From assembly GCA_934316545.1 (NCBI GenBank), contig CAKRDT010000004.1, forward strand, positions 20,766 to 84,765: a stretch of DNA of 64,000 nucleotides, in the 5' to 3' direction. Source of the stretch: an uncultured Agathobacter sp. GTDB taxonomy: Bacteria; Bacillota; Clostridia; Lachnospirales; Lachnospiraceae. The translations under genes were made by a program, and so were the position numbers. The notes under the pieces were generated by a model, which saw nothing but the letters and a program-made list of their open reading frames with translations, ran no database searches and was not told the origin of the DNA. This document shows positions 27,222 through 34,632 of the stretch, in pieces. Positions within the stretch are counted from its first letter, which is position 1; the number at the start of each line of letters is the position of its first letter.

Positions 27222-28154
27222 TCATTCTGTTGTTATACCAGCGGCAATTTTTATCAGTTCGTCCATATCAATAGAGCCATATATAGAAAAGAAATCGCCA
27301 TCCCGCTCATAGCAAATATAATTCAAATCATCTTTCTTAAAGTAGTAGCCGATCACACCATCCTTGTCAAACGATTCAATTTCTGTATTTTCTGCGTCGG
27401 CGTAAATCTGTGTATCTGATTTACTAAGAAGAATATTAAAATAACTCGATTCGTTGATGGCATATTCATAGACAAGCATTTCCGGCTGTTCAACCGTATT
27501 CTTCAATTCCGCCCCGTCTGGAAGATAGGTAGGCTTATAGCTCTGCAAATCAGACTGCGTATTTTCCCCGTCGCTTTGCAGTTCAAAGATACTGTATTTT
27601 TCAAATGTCTCAACTACCCACGCAATCACTTTTTCCCTGAACTGTGCACTAGCTACCATAGCCGTTGAGAATAACAGGGTTATGGTAATTGCTGCAACTG
27701 CAACAGCTTTGCCGAACCGTCTGAACACAATATGCGTTCGGCTCTTTCCGGTACTACTTACAGCAGCATCCTCTTTTAGCTCCGTGCGTAAATAGTCTTT
27801 CATAGCAATTTTACAGGCGCGATTGAGAGAAGCATCCGAAATCACTTGCTCCGAGCTAAGCCCCATGCTTGAAGAAAGTAGTTCACGGTAAAAGCGGAAG
27901 CGACCCTTTGCATTTTTCATTTGGAAAAACTTTTCAGTTTCTTGGGGAGATAGCCGGAAGCAGTATCTACTAAATAATAGAACAATTCCCTGATGCGGCA
28001 AGTGCTGAATCTTTTCGCTTAATTCTCGGATCTTTGCTTTCGGCAAATCTACACAGGAGTAGGCGTCATTATCGGCGACAGAGCGAACTTCTATATCCTT
28101 TTCAAAGCTGGCATTTGCTGCTTCATGCAGCATGGTTTGCCAATTCATATCCAT
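27222..28154 (-). CDS. DUF4367-type anti-sigma/membrane sensor protein
   Basis: About 310 residues. The cytoplasmic N-terminal half is followed by one membrane span (AVAVAAITITLLFSTAMVASA) and an extracytoplasmic DUF4367-like domain (YKPTYLPDGAELKNTVEQPEMLVYEY ... IIGYYF-type strands). I start it at 28154 (MDMNWQTMLHEAANASFEK), where GAGGAAAGGTGACG precedes the ATG and the sigma gene's TGA is 4 nt away. It probably holds the neighbouring sigma factor inactive until a surface signal is sensed; that role is inferred from pairing and topology. Confidence 0.8.
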   Translation of the reverse strand: MDMNWQTMLHEAANASFEKDIEVRSVADNDAYSCVDLPKAKIRELSEKIQHLPHQGIVLLFSRYCFRLSPQETEKFFQMKNAKGRFRFYRELLSSSMGLSSEQVISDASLNRACKIAMKDYLRTELKEDAAVSSTGKSRTHIVFRRFGKAVAVAAITITLLFSTAMVASAQFREKVIAWVVETFEKYSIFELQSDGENTQSDLQSYKPTYLPDGAELKNTVEQPEMLVYEYAINESSYFNILLSKSDTQIYADAENTEIESFDKDGVIGYYFKKDDLNYICYERDGDFFSIYGSIDMDELIKIAAGITTE

Positions 28155-28158
28155 ATCG

Positions 28159-28692
28159 TCACCTTTCCTCATACAGTTTTTGGAGCTTCTTGACGAGCCG
28201 CTGCCCACGTTTTTTTGCGGCATCCTCCGAAATGTTCAGCAATTCACCAATCTCTCTATATCCCATTTCCAGCGTATAGCGAAGATAGATAAAATGCCGA
28301 TCATCGGGATTAAGCTGATCTATTACCTCAGTCAGCCTATGTACATCTGCATTGTGAATACATTCATCTTCAATATCGTCCGTGTCCTCGTCCGAAATAT
28401 TGTCCCAGTAATCAATGTGAACACTCTGTTGTAATTGACGTAGTACGTCAATAGAAGCATTTTTCACTATGGTAACGCAGAAAGCGGTCATTTGGGGACA
28501 GGGTAAATCAGAAATTTTTTCGATGTTGTCCATGATTTTTATAAATGCAGTGGACACGACATCCTCTGCGGCTTCCTCTGACTTCACAATATTAAACGAA
28601 ATGCGCTGGAAGTGGATATGATGCTCATGGAATATCCGCTCTACCAGCGCACGTTGTTCATCATTCAAAACACTAAATAGGAGTATCATCAT
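28159..28692 (-). CDS. ECF-type RNA polymerase sigma factor
   Basis: About 178 residues. Region 2 is FQRISFNIVKSEEAAEDVVSTAFIKIMDNIEKI, and region 4 with its helix-turn-helix is LTEVIDQLNPDDRHFIYLRYTLEMGYREIGELLNISEDAAKKRGQRLVKKL. GAGGAAAC lies 8 nt before the ATG at 28692; longer forms lack a site. It is co-directional and nearly contiguous with the DUF4367 anti-sigma gene. I propose it reads the TTGTCCC-N16-CGTTATA promoters nearby. Confidence 0.88.
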   Translation of the reverse strand: MMILLFSVLNDEQRALVERIFHEHHIHFQRISFNIVKSEEAAEDVVSTAFIKIMDNIEKISDLPCPQMTAFCVTIVKNASIDVLRQLQQSVHIDYWDNISDEDTDDIEDECIHNADVHRLTEVIDQLNPDDRHFIYLRYTLEMGYREIGELLNISEDAAKKRGQRLVKKLQKLYEER

Positions 28693-28796
28693 ATAAGTTT
28701 CCTCATGGATAGCCCTGCAGCCATCCATTCTAAGTGAGCAAGTAAATTTATTCTTGCACATTATGGGTATTCGTTACAGCGTCTGCTTGTTTCAAA

Positions 28797-28825
28797 TTAT
28801 ACTACAAGAATGTTTCGCTGGAAAG
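28797..28825 (-). promoter_or_regulatory. Possible SigA promoter of the ECF operon
   Basis: Minus strand TTTCCA (28825-28820), 17-nt spacer, TATAAT (28802-28797). It does not resemble the ECF-like sites, so the operon may not be autoregulated. Confidence 0.4.
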
Positions 28826-28872
28826 TGGCACCCCATTAACAAGGTATGAATCAAAAATAATTTGAAAAAAGT

Positions 28873-28907
28873 TTGTCCCTTTTTTTGATCTTGACCGTTA
28901 TATGGGT
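28873..28907 (+). promoter_or_regulatory. ECF-like promoter of micro-ORF 2
   Basis: TTGTCCC (28873-28879), 16-nt T-rich spacer, CGTTATATGGGT (28896-28907). It is identical in both boxes and spacing to the site at 26457-26491, and divergent from the sigma gene. Confidence 0.65.
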
Positions 28908-28937
28908 AAAAGGACACGACAGGAGGTGAAATAAGCG

Positions 28938-29039
28938 ATGACACAGGTTACTACTCTGCATAGGATTATGCGCGGGGCTGCTTATTTCTCCTGCCCACTA
29001 TGGAGGCTGCGACTTAAAATCAGCAGGATAGGCGCATAG
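28938..29039 (+). CDS. 33-residue micro-ORF, paralogue 2 (unrecognised peptide)
   Basis: ATG at 28938, TAG at 29037-29039, 33 codons. The core AAYFSCPLWRLRLKISR equals that of micro-ORF 1, with nearly identical nucleotides across 16 codons. The leader with AGGAGG 11 nt upstream is also the same. The upstream ECF-like promoter is strong. A secreted cysteine-peptidase-like protein gene follows 84 bp downstream on the same strand. The YFSC segment resembles cyclic-lactone autoinducer cores only superficially, the C-terminus is basic rather than acidic and no AgrB is nearby, so I do not assign that function. Confidence 0.55.
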   Translation: MTQVTTLHRIMRGAAYFSCPLWRLRLKISRIGA

Positions 29040-29065
29040 TTTATACATGAAATATTGCTATGCGC
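29032..29065 (+). repeat. Stem-loop over the stop codon of micro-ORF 2
   Basis: GCGCATAG (29032-29039) pairs with CTATGCGC (29058-29065) across an 18-nt loop. The stop codon is in the 5' arm, as in the paralogue at 25780-25818. Confidence 0.6.
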
Positions 29066-29123
29066 ATATTTAGGAAAGACAAAGCAGGATGTTTTCAGAT
29101 AATTAAGTGAAAGGAGACTTATA

Positions 29124-30233
29124 ATGAAAAAGATATTAAGTGTTTTGCTTGCTTCTTTATTATTGCTTTCGACAAGTGCCACCGCTTTTGCTATGGGAAC
29201 TGAGACTAATGCAGATAATTGGTTGGTCAGTGCGAATCAGCATCGAATCATTCATAACGCTAAGATTGCTGCAGAAACAGGTCAAAATGTTACTCTGACA
29301 ACAAAGATTCTGTCGGATCTAAGTGATAATCATTTTGAACTTGTCGAAGTGGGTGATACAGGATATATGATTTTCGACCCACAATCAGGCAAGTATTTGG
29401 AAGAAGCATTAGATTCGCCTTCTCCATATTTGGGACTTTCAGAAAACTTATACTACTTTGGACCCCTTAACTATTATCAACTGTCGGGTGATAAATTTGT
29501 TCACACAGTAATTCATAACGAATACGATATGTCTTTTGCTGAATGCCGTTCTTTACAATCTGCATTTGATACGGCATTACAAAACTCTCGTACACAGAAA
29601 GATACAGAAGTATTAGCCCTTATGCAAACGAATCTAAATTCGAGGGCAAGTGTTAATAGACTGCAATCTCATTTTTCAGCACGTGCAACAAATAAGTATA
29701 TTCCAAACTACAAATATATCAAAAATGCAATTTATCCTGCAAACGAGAATAACACCTGTGGATATACAGCAGCTTGTTTGATTTTGAATTACTGGCATAA
29801 AGTTAAGGGAAATGTCATTGACAGTTCATTCCTTGATTCTCATGGTAATCTAAAAACTACTGGAAACACTTTGCAAGACAAGTTACTCTCTTATGGAAAA
29901 TCGAATTCCTCTTGGGGATTAACTATTCGAGATGTCTTAATCGACTATTGCAATGAGTATGGAGTTGCGGCAACTTCAACATACTATGTAACAAATTTCG
30001 ATATTTTTGCAGAAGTTGGTCGAAACCGTCCAGTAATTGTATTCGGATATTTTCCTGATTCTCCTGGGCAAGTTCAAAGTCGTGGAAAAGTATTTCATGC
30101 AGTTACCGCTTATGGAACATCAACAAGCGGGCTTGTTACTAAACTAATTGTCCATTACGGATGGTCTGGTTACAGTCACGTCACATTAGACGGTGGTTTA
30201 GTCGGTTCAAGTACACAGTTTGTATTAAATTAA
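29124..30233 (+). CDS. Secreted papain-like (C39-type) cysteine peptidase homologue
   Basis: 369 residues with a signal peptide (MKKILSVLLASLLLLSTSATAFA). The N-terminal half has the motif LVEVGDTGYMIFDPQSGKYLEEAL. The C-terminal half carries a papain-like layout: Cys near residue 212 in NNTCGYTAACLILNYW and His near residue 325 in KVFHAVTAYGT, then a YGWSGYSHV segment. AAAGGAG precedes the ATG. It sits downstream of micro-ORF 2, perhaps on the same transcript, so it may act on that peptide or another surface substrate; that link is inferred. Confidence 0.75.
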   Translation: MKKILSVLLASLLLLSTSATAFAMGTETNADNWLVSANQHRIIHNAKIAAETGQNVTLTTKILSDLSDNHFELVEVGDTGYMIFDPQSGKYLEEALDSPSPYLGLSENLYYFGPLNYYQLSGDKFVHTVIHNEYDMSFAECRSLQSAFDTALQNSRTQKDTEVLALMQTNLNSRASVNRLQSHFSARATNKYIPNYKYIKNAIYPANENNTCGYTAACLILNYWHKVKGNVIDSSFLDSHGNLKTTGNTLQDKLLSYGKSNSSWGLTIRDVLIDYCNEYGVAATSTYYVTNFDIFAEVGRNRPVIVFGYFPDSPGQVQSRGKVFHAVTAYGTSTSGLVTKLIVHYGWSGYSHVTLDGGLVGSSTQFVLN

Positions 30234-30247
30234 AAAGGAAGTTAAGT

Positions 30248-30673
30248 ATGAAGAAAGTCTTTACATTTTTTCTCGCAATGGCAATTATATTTGGAATTTC
30301 TGGTTGTGGAAAGAAAGAATATATTGTTTTTCCTTTTTCTGCATCAGATGTTGTGAAAATTGAAACGTACTATTCTAACTCAGAGGCAGACACCAAGGAA
30401 AAAACGCTAACAGAAGAAGCGGATATTGACTACCTATATACGTTTTTTTCTGAGCTGCCTGTGAAAGATGCAAATTCAGATTCTACTAACAACGGTAGTA
30501 CAATAAAATTCGTGTTTGATCTTTCAGATGGAACGAATTACGAACTTGTTTATATTGGTATTGCAACAAAAAAGGGATACCTACAATCTGAAACTTCTGA
30601 TTTTTATTATTTTACATCTTCTGACATCATTGGTGTTTGGGCAAACTTATCTAAGATGCGGCTTGACTTTTAA
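30248..30673 (+). CDS. Small lipoprotein of unknown function
   Basis: 141 residues. Lipoprotein signal MKKVFTFFLAMAIIFGISGCGKK with a lipobox Cys (ISGC). The rest is a single small domain with an acidic middle and DGTNYELVYIGIATKKGYLQ strands. AAGGAAG precedes the ATG at 30248, 14 bp after the peptidase-like gene, so they are likely co-transcribed. Confidence 0.75.
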   Translation: MKKVFTFFLAMAIIFGISGCGKKEYIVFPFSASDVVKIETYYSNSEADTKEKTLTEEADIDYLYTFFSELPVKDANSDSTNNGSTIKFVFDLSDGTNYELVYIGIATKKGYLQSETSDFYYFTSSDIIGVWANLSKMRLDF

Positions 30674-30691
30674 CAATCCCTACGATTGGAA

Positions 30692-30980
30692 ATCGAGTAG
30701 GAGGCGGTGACTAACCGCCGTCCTCTCACACCACCGTGCGTACCGTTCGGTACACGGCGGTTTCAATAGTTGACGTGCACAGACTGATAGGCTGTGGCTA
30801 AATCATAAAAGCCACTGTTTATCAGTCTTTCTTTATTCAGCGCCCAAATCACAGCTTTGTTATTACTGATATACCAATACTTTCTGCGACTGTTTGCTAT
30901 TGTTGCCGCATAGTGTTCTGGAATTCCCAGTTTGACTAGAACCATTACAAGAAGCAATTCCAGAAGCGGTGTGGGCATGC
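30692..30980 (-). mobile_element. 3' remnant of a group II intron
   Basis: The minus strand carries the last 71 codons of a group II intron reverse transcriptase/maturase (LVKLGIPEHYAATIANSRRKYW ... NKERLINSGFYDLATAYQS), ending at 30763. The domain V-VI RNA follows (GAAACCGCCGTGTACC, then GTGTGAGAGG, ending CCTCCTACTCGAT at about 30692). The rest of the usual 2-3 kb, including the catalytic RT, is gone; the break lies in a secreted-protein pseudogene. Confidence 0.85.
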
Positions 30981-31222
30981 GGAAATTATTATTACACCAT
31001 TAATAACTCAAGTGTTACAAAGTTGTGCTTAGATGTTTATATGCCTAATGAAAGTGGAACAGATTATCTTCAGGGAACAAGTGCACCGGTACAAATTGCT
31101 AATTATTCGGGAGATTCATGGACACTGACATTACAGGTGTTAGATACCATTTCCATTATGAGTTGTATTCTGTTGGCTCTTCGCAGGTAGGCTATATTGC
31201 TTCTGCTGCTTATGCACAATAA
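30975..31222 (+). pseudogene. 3' part of a secreted-protein gene, frameshifted
   Basis: One frame gives CGNYYYTINNSSVTKLCLDVYMPNESG and ANYSGDSW. At about 31120 the sense continues in another frame as DTDITGVRYHFHYELYSVGS ending IASAAYAQ and TAA at 31222. The 5' end abuts the intron remnant, so the gene was broken by that event. The protein type (small beta-rich exported) resembles the 143-residue neighbour but I could not confirm homology. Confidence 0.65.
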
Positions 31223-31273
31223 TAGATGCTTGAATATGGAATATTAAGCAAGCACAACAGAATATTTTCATTG

Positions 31274-31314
31274 TATGTTGCATTTTATTGCAATCTGGCA
31301 TAAAGTGCAACATA
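31274..31314. repeat. Inverted repeat with 9-bp arms
   Basis: TATGTTGCA (31274-31282) and TGCAACATA (31306-31314) flank a 23-bp centre. It could be an operator or a degraded element end. Confidence 0.5.
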
Positions 31315-31335
31315 CTATAATAAAAAAATAGCACT

Positions 31336-31365
31336 GCAGGCAATAATGTTCAAATTATTGCCTGC
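31336..31365. terminator. Strong hairpin GCAGGCAATAAT / ATTATTGCCTGC
   Basis: A perfect 12-bp stem with a 6-nt loop, with only a short U content following. It is one of two stacked hairpins after the broken secreted-protein gene. Confidence 0.5.
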
Positions 31366-31383
31366 TCAGACTGTAGACAAAGT

Positions 31384-31416
31384 GCTCCGAGAAATTATGT
31401 TTCTCGGAGCCTTTTT
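31384..31416 (+). terminator. Intrinsic terminator
   Basis: GCTCCGAGAAA / TTTCTCGGAGC with a 5-nt loop followed by TTTTT on the plus strand. Confidence 0.8.
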
Positions 31417-31464
31417 CTCGCCATTGCGAAGGTGTTTTGTTTAAACAGCATATTTCCACCGGAT

Positions 31465-31625
31465 TTATGACATTTGTAATCCCCATTCCTTCTCTGTTTC
31501 AACATAAAAAGTATTATTAGAAGTATTCTGCTCACTTGCACTTATCGGAAATACTCCCATCCCCAACGTGAAAACAAATGCCATTATACTTACAATTCCA
31601 CACTTTAAAATATTTTTTTCATCAT
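31465..31625 (-). pseudogene. Minigene for a ~52-residue exported peptide, frameshifted in an A7 tract
   Basis: AAGGAGAAAATTAT precedes ATG-ATG at 31625. The frame stops after six codons, but one extra A in the A7 tract (31619-31613) restores a continuous reading MMKKN, then ILKCGIVSIMAFVFTLGMGV and so on, ending EKEWGLQMS-stop at 31465. That reads as a signal peptide plus a short mature peptide. It may be a dead gene or a slippage-controlled (phase-variable) one. It is downstream of the second sigma/anti-sigma pair on the same strand. Confidence 0.5.
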
Positions 31626-31690
31626 ATAATTTTCTCCTTGTTTAAACACAATTTCATCATCTGTTAATTCAGCAGCAAGCCTAATTTTAA

Positions 31691-32218
31691 TTAAAGAATA
31701 TCATACACAAATAATTTTCCATCATGATCATATACAAATATTTCCTTAGGATACTTTTTAACAATATAAACATCACAACCAAGCAAATCCTCATTTCCAC
31801 TTGATTGAAAATTTTTAGTTGGAAAACTTGTTCCTGCAATAACATCTTTAATTGTTCCAACACATACCAATTCACTCTCATCTATTTGAAACGAATTTGG
31901 ATTCTGTGAAGATATGAGGTACAAATTAGAATCATACATAATGGCTGGCTTGTACGCAGTTTCATTCGGTTCTGTTATAATAGGCTTTCTTATAGCCCAT
32001 TCAATCACGCTACAAATCATGAGCATTATGCAAGTTGCTACTATACCTAACTTCAACCATGATTTACTTGCATTTCTAAACCCAAACCTAGCACGCTCAA
32101 ATATTAAAGGTCTCTTTGTAGCATGGTTTTTATAGTCTGATGCTGAATAATCTGCCGCCTCTTGGATATATTGATCCTTTATATTCCCTACTCCATTCGA
32201 AATTTCTTCACGTGTCAT
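31691..32218 (-). CDS. Putative anti-sigma membrane protein (second ECF pair)
   Basis: 175 residues with one membrane span (GIVATCIMLMICSVIEWAI) after an 85-residue cytoplasmic part, then a short external domain with VGTIKDVIAGTSFP and LFVYDIL. The ATG overlaps the sigma gene's stop by 4 nt (ATGA), the hallmark of a coupled sigma/anti-sigma pair. No named domain is recognised. Its 3' end is duplicated at 25624-25711. Confidence 0.7.
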   Translation of the reverse strand: MTREEISNGVGNIKDQYIQEAADYSASDYKNHATKRPLIFERARFGFRNASKSWLKLGIVATCIMLMICSVIEWAIRKPIITEPNETAYKPAIMYDSNLYLISSQNPNSFQIDESELVCVGTIKDVIAGTSFPTKNFQSSGNEDLLGCDVYIVKKYPKEIFVYDHDGKLFVYDIL

Positions 32219-32772
32219 ATGATAACTCCTTCTTTCTCCAAATATTTTTTTAGTTCTCCTCGTATTCTAGAAAAACAAACTGATACATAATTATTGCTAA
32301 TGTGAAAACGTTCTGCAATCTCAGGAATTGAATCAGCGTACCAATAACGCCGCACAAACATGACTCTTTTTTCTCGCTCCAATGTATCTAAAAAACAATT
32401 CAACATAATCGTTAATTCCTTTGCAGTTAGTTCATCCTCAACTGATGATGAAGATGCCAAACAACTTTCAAGTTCATCCAGAGCTATATCATAAAAACTA
32501 TTCCTCTTGATTGCAGTATTTGAATGATATTTTGCTATTGCAATATTTCGTACAATTCTGCTAACATATGCCAATAATGGATTGGGATTTTGAGGTGGAA
32601 TCGTATTCCACATTCCTAAATATGCATCATTGACACATTCTTCAGCATCAAGCATATTATTCAGAATATTTTTTGCAATTTTTTTGCATATCATTTCGTA
32701 TTTCTTTGACAGTTCAATGATGGCTTGTTCCGAGCGCGCAAAGAACAACTCAATTATCTTACTATCCTCCAA
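32215..32772 (-). CDS. ECF-type sigma factor (second pair)
   Basis: 185 residues. Region 2 is KYEMICKKIAKNILNNMLDAEECVNDAYLGMWNTIPP; region 4 is FLDTLEREKRVMFVRRYWYADSIPEIAERFHISNNYVSVCFSRIRGELKKYL. I choose the TTG at 32772 (then EDSKIIELFFARSEQAI) because AAAGGGGGG lies 6 nt upstream and members of this family start this way; an ATG six codons earlier lies within the ribosome-binding site. Its targets are unknown. Confidence 0.88.
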   Translation of the reverse strand: MEDSKIIELFFARSEQAIIELSKKYEMICKKIAKNILNNMLDAEECVNDAYLGMWNTIPPQNPNPLLAYVSRIVRNIAIAKYHSNTAIKRNSFYDIALDELESCLASSSSVEDELTAKELTIMLNCFLDTLEREKRVMFVRRYWYADSIPEIAERFHISNNYVSVCFSRIRGELKKYLEKEGVII

Positions 32773-32902
32773 ATATATCCCCCCTTTCATTTATATACTA
32801 TGGATTTTCATAAACATATTACAATATATTTAAAAAAAGTTGATTGAAGTTGGTAATACTTATCTTATAGTATACCCGCATATATGAAGGGAAGGAAAAT
32901 TT

Positions 32903-33101
32903 ATGCCAATGGTGTCCTGCAGACGGCTCCGACGGTTGTGACCACCGCGTTCCTGTTACGATCACCGAAATCAATATTCCTGTCAGCGGCAATGCGATCA
33001 TCATCTATGAGGCACGCACAAACGAGTTCACGCCTTTTGAAAATGAAGCCAGCATCACCAATCCAGATGACAACACGCTGGTTATTTCCAAAACGATCTA
33101 A
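32903..33101 (+). pseudogene. Decayed copy of the DUF11-type gene at 43791
   Basis: The 40 bp before the ATG closely match those before 43791, including CTTATAGT and the GGAAAATTTATGCC start. The body jumps directly to NGVLQTAP (internal deletion). A frameshift then continues as VTITEINIPVSGNAIIIYEA and NEFTPFENEASITN to a TAA at 33101. These match positions in the intact protein (ISVPAGGNAVIVYETQVNEFAPLATEAAITN). Confidence 0.8.
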
Positions 33102-33131
33102 ATTAGCAACGCAACATTTGCTAGTAAAAAA

Positions 33132-34578
33132 GGGTTCTAAAATAAATGTTGGGGTAACGAATTATATTTGGTATTCGTTATTCCAACATTTTTTGCTATG
33201 ATAAAAGAAAAACCCCCAAGCGCCACCGTCTACCAAACAAACGCACTTGGAGGTACATCAAAGATGTATAGTTATTGTAGCAACAATCTCTTAAACATTA
33301 AAGATGTTTTTATAAAAAAAGTTGTTCATGCCGATTTTTATGTTAAAGTTTTCATTGAAACTAAGCCTTCACCACAGACTTGTCCGTGTTGTGGCTCAAT
33401 CACGAAAAGAATTCATGACTATCGGATACAGACAATCAAGGATCTTCCTTTTCAGACAAAGCACTGTTTCCTTGTTCTTCGAAAACGCAGATATGTCTGC
33501 TCCTGCGGCAAAAAATTCTATGAGAATTATTCCTTTTTGCCACGCTATCTTCAGAGAACAAATCGATTAACCGCCTTTATCGCCGATTGTTTTCATGAAC
33601 AGCAAAACATTACCACGATTGCTCGCAGAGCAAATGTTTCAACTGCAACCGTAAATCGGGTTCTCGACACGATTCATTTCCCGAAGATGATGTTGCCGGA
33701 AGTTCTTTCGATTGACGAATTTAAAGGCAATGCCGGAAATGAAAAATATCAATGCATTCTTGTTGACCCGGCAAAACACAGAGTTCTTGATATTCTTCCC
33801 GGAAGAAACCAGCAGTGTCTGACACACAATACTTTTATTCATTTCCTAAAATGGATCGTTTAAAGGTGAAATTCTTTGTTTGTGATATGTGGCAACCTTA
33901 TGTAGACATGGCGCAAATATATTTTCCTAATGCTAAGATTATAATTGACAAGTATCATTTCATACGTCAGGTCGGGTGGGCGATTGAAGCCGTTCGAAAA
34001 AGACTTCAAAAATCAATGCCTAAAAAGCTGCGTAAATACTTCAAGCATAGCCGAAGGCTGATTCTAACCCGCTACCATCGTTTGAGTAATGAGAAGAAAC
34101 GTGAATGCGATCTGATGCTTTTGTACAATGACGATCTAAGGAAAGCCCACTATCTAAAAGAAAAGTTCTACGAGATCTGCCAGAATCCCAAGTATTCCGA
34201 ACAACGTACCGACTTTTGGGATTGGATAAAAGAAGCAGAAAGTTCCGGTATTCCAGAGTTCGAAAAATGTGCCAAAACCTATCGAAACTGGAGTAAATAC
34301 ATCCTGAATGCTTACAAGTATTCTAATATATCAAACGGACCAACCGAAGGATTCAACAATAAAATCAAAGTCTTAAAACGAACTTCGTACGGTATACGAA
34401 ACTTTGAGCATTTCAGGACACGAATACTAATGGTAACTAATTAATTTTCAGATGGGCGCTTGAGGGTTTGTTTGCCATGCCCAAAATCATAGTAAAATAT
34501 ATCAAATATAAAAATAGCTCCAAATCCAGTAATGGGGCGTGATTCAAAGAATCACACCCCAACACTTGACATAGAGCC
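33132..34578 (+). mobile_element. ISL3-family insertion sequence
   Basis: The ends are imperfect inverted repeats sharing a GG-TCTA block and TGTTGGGGT (33132-33156 and about 34553-34578). Each end also has a subterminal palindrome (TAACGAAT/ATTCGTTA on the left; GTGATTC/GAATCAC within GGGG/CCCC on the right). It encodes one transposase, frameshifted. I found no convincing 8-bp target duplication. Confidence 0.8.
33264..34444 (+). pseudogene. ISL3-family transposase split by a 2-bp insertion
   Basis: Start at 33264 (MYSYCSNNLLNIKD) after GGAGGT. The N-terminus has the zinc-ribbon TCPCCGSITKRIHDY with RYVCSCGKKF and an HTH. The first DDE aspartate is in VLSIDEFKGNAG, the second in FFVCDMWQPYVDMA, and the Glu region is NGPTEGFNNKIK near the end. 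The frame breaks at about 33823-33830, where ACACAC should be ACAC; removing one AC joins LTQYFYSFPK in frame. It may be inactive or expressed by frameshifting. Confidence 0.85.
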
Positions 34579-34589
34579 AAAATTAAAAA

Positions 34590-34627
34590 GCCGTCTTATC
34601 CGACACAATCTGACGGATAAGACGGCA
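34590..34627. terminator. Terminator of the toxin-antitoxin operon
   Basis: GCCGTCTTATCCG / CGGATAAGACGGC, a 13-bp perfect stem with a 12-nt loop, just after the toxin stop codon. Confidence 0.75.
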
Positions 34628-34632
34628 AATCT

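Noticed and set aside
25810..29039. Micro-ORFs as AgrD-type cyclic autoinducer precursors
   Set aside because: YFSC is only superficially like AIP cores; the C-terminus is basic, there is no acidic tail and no AgrB, AgrC or AgrA gene nearby.
30763..30978. A 71-codon ORF as an independent gene
   Set aside because: Its sequence is the C-terminus of a group II intron maturase followed by domain V-VI RNA, so it is a remnant.
33132..34578. 8-bp target-site duplication of the ISL3 element
   Set aside because: The flanking A-rich sequences do not match convincingly, so I did not claim one.
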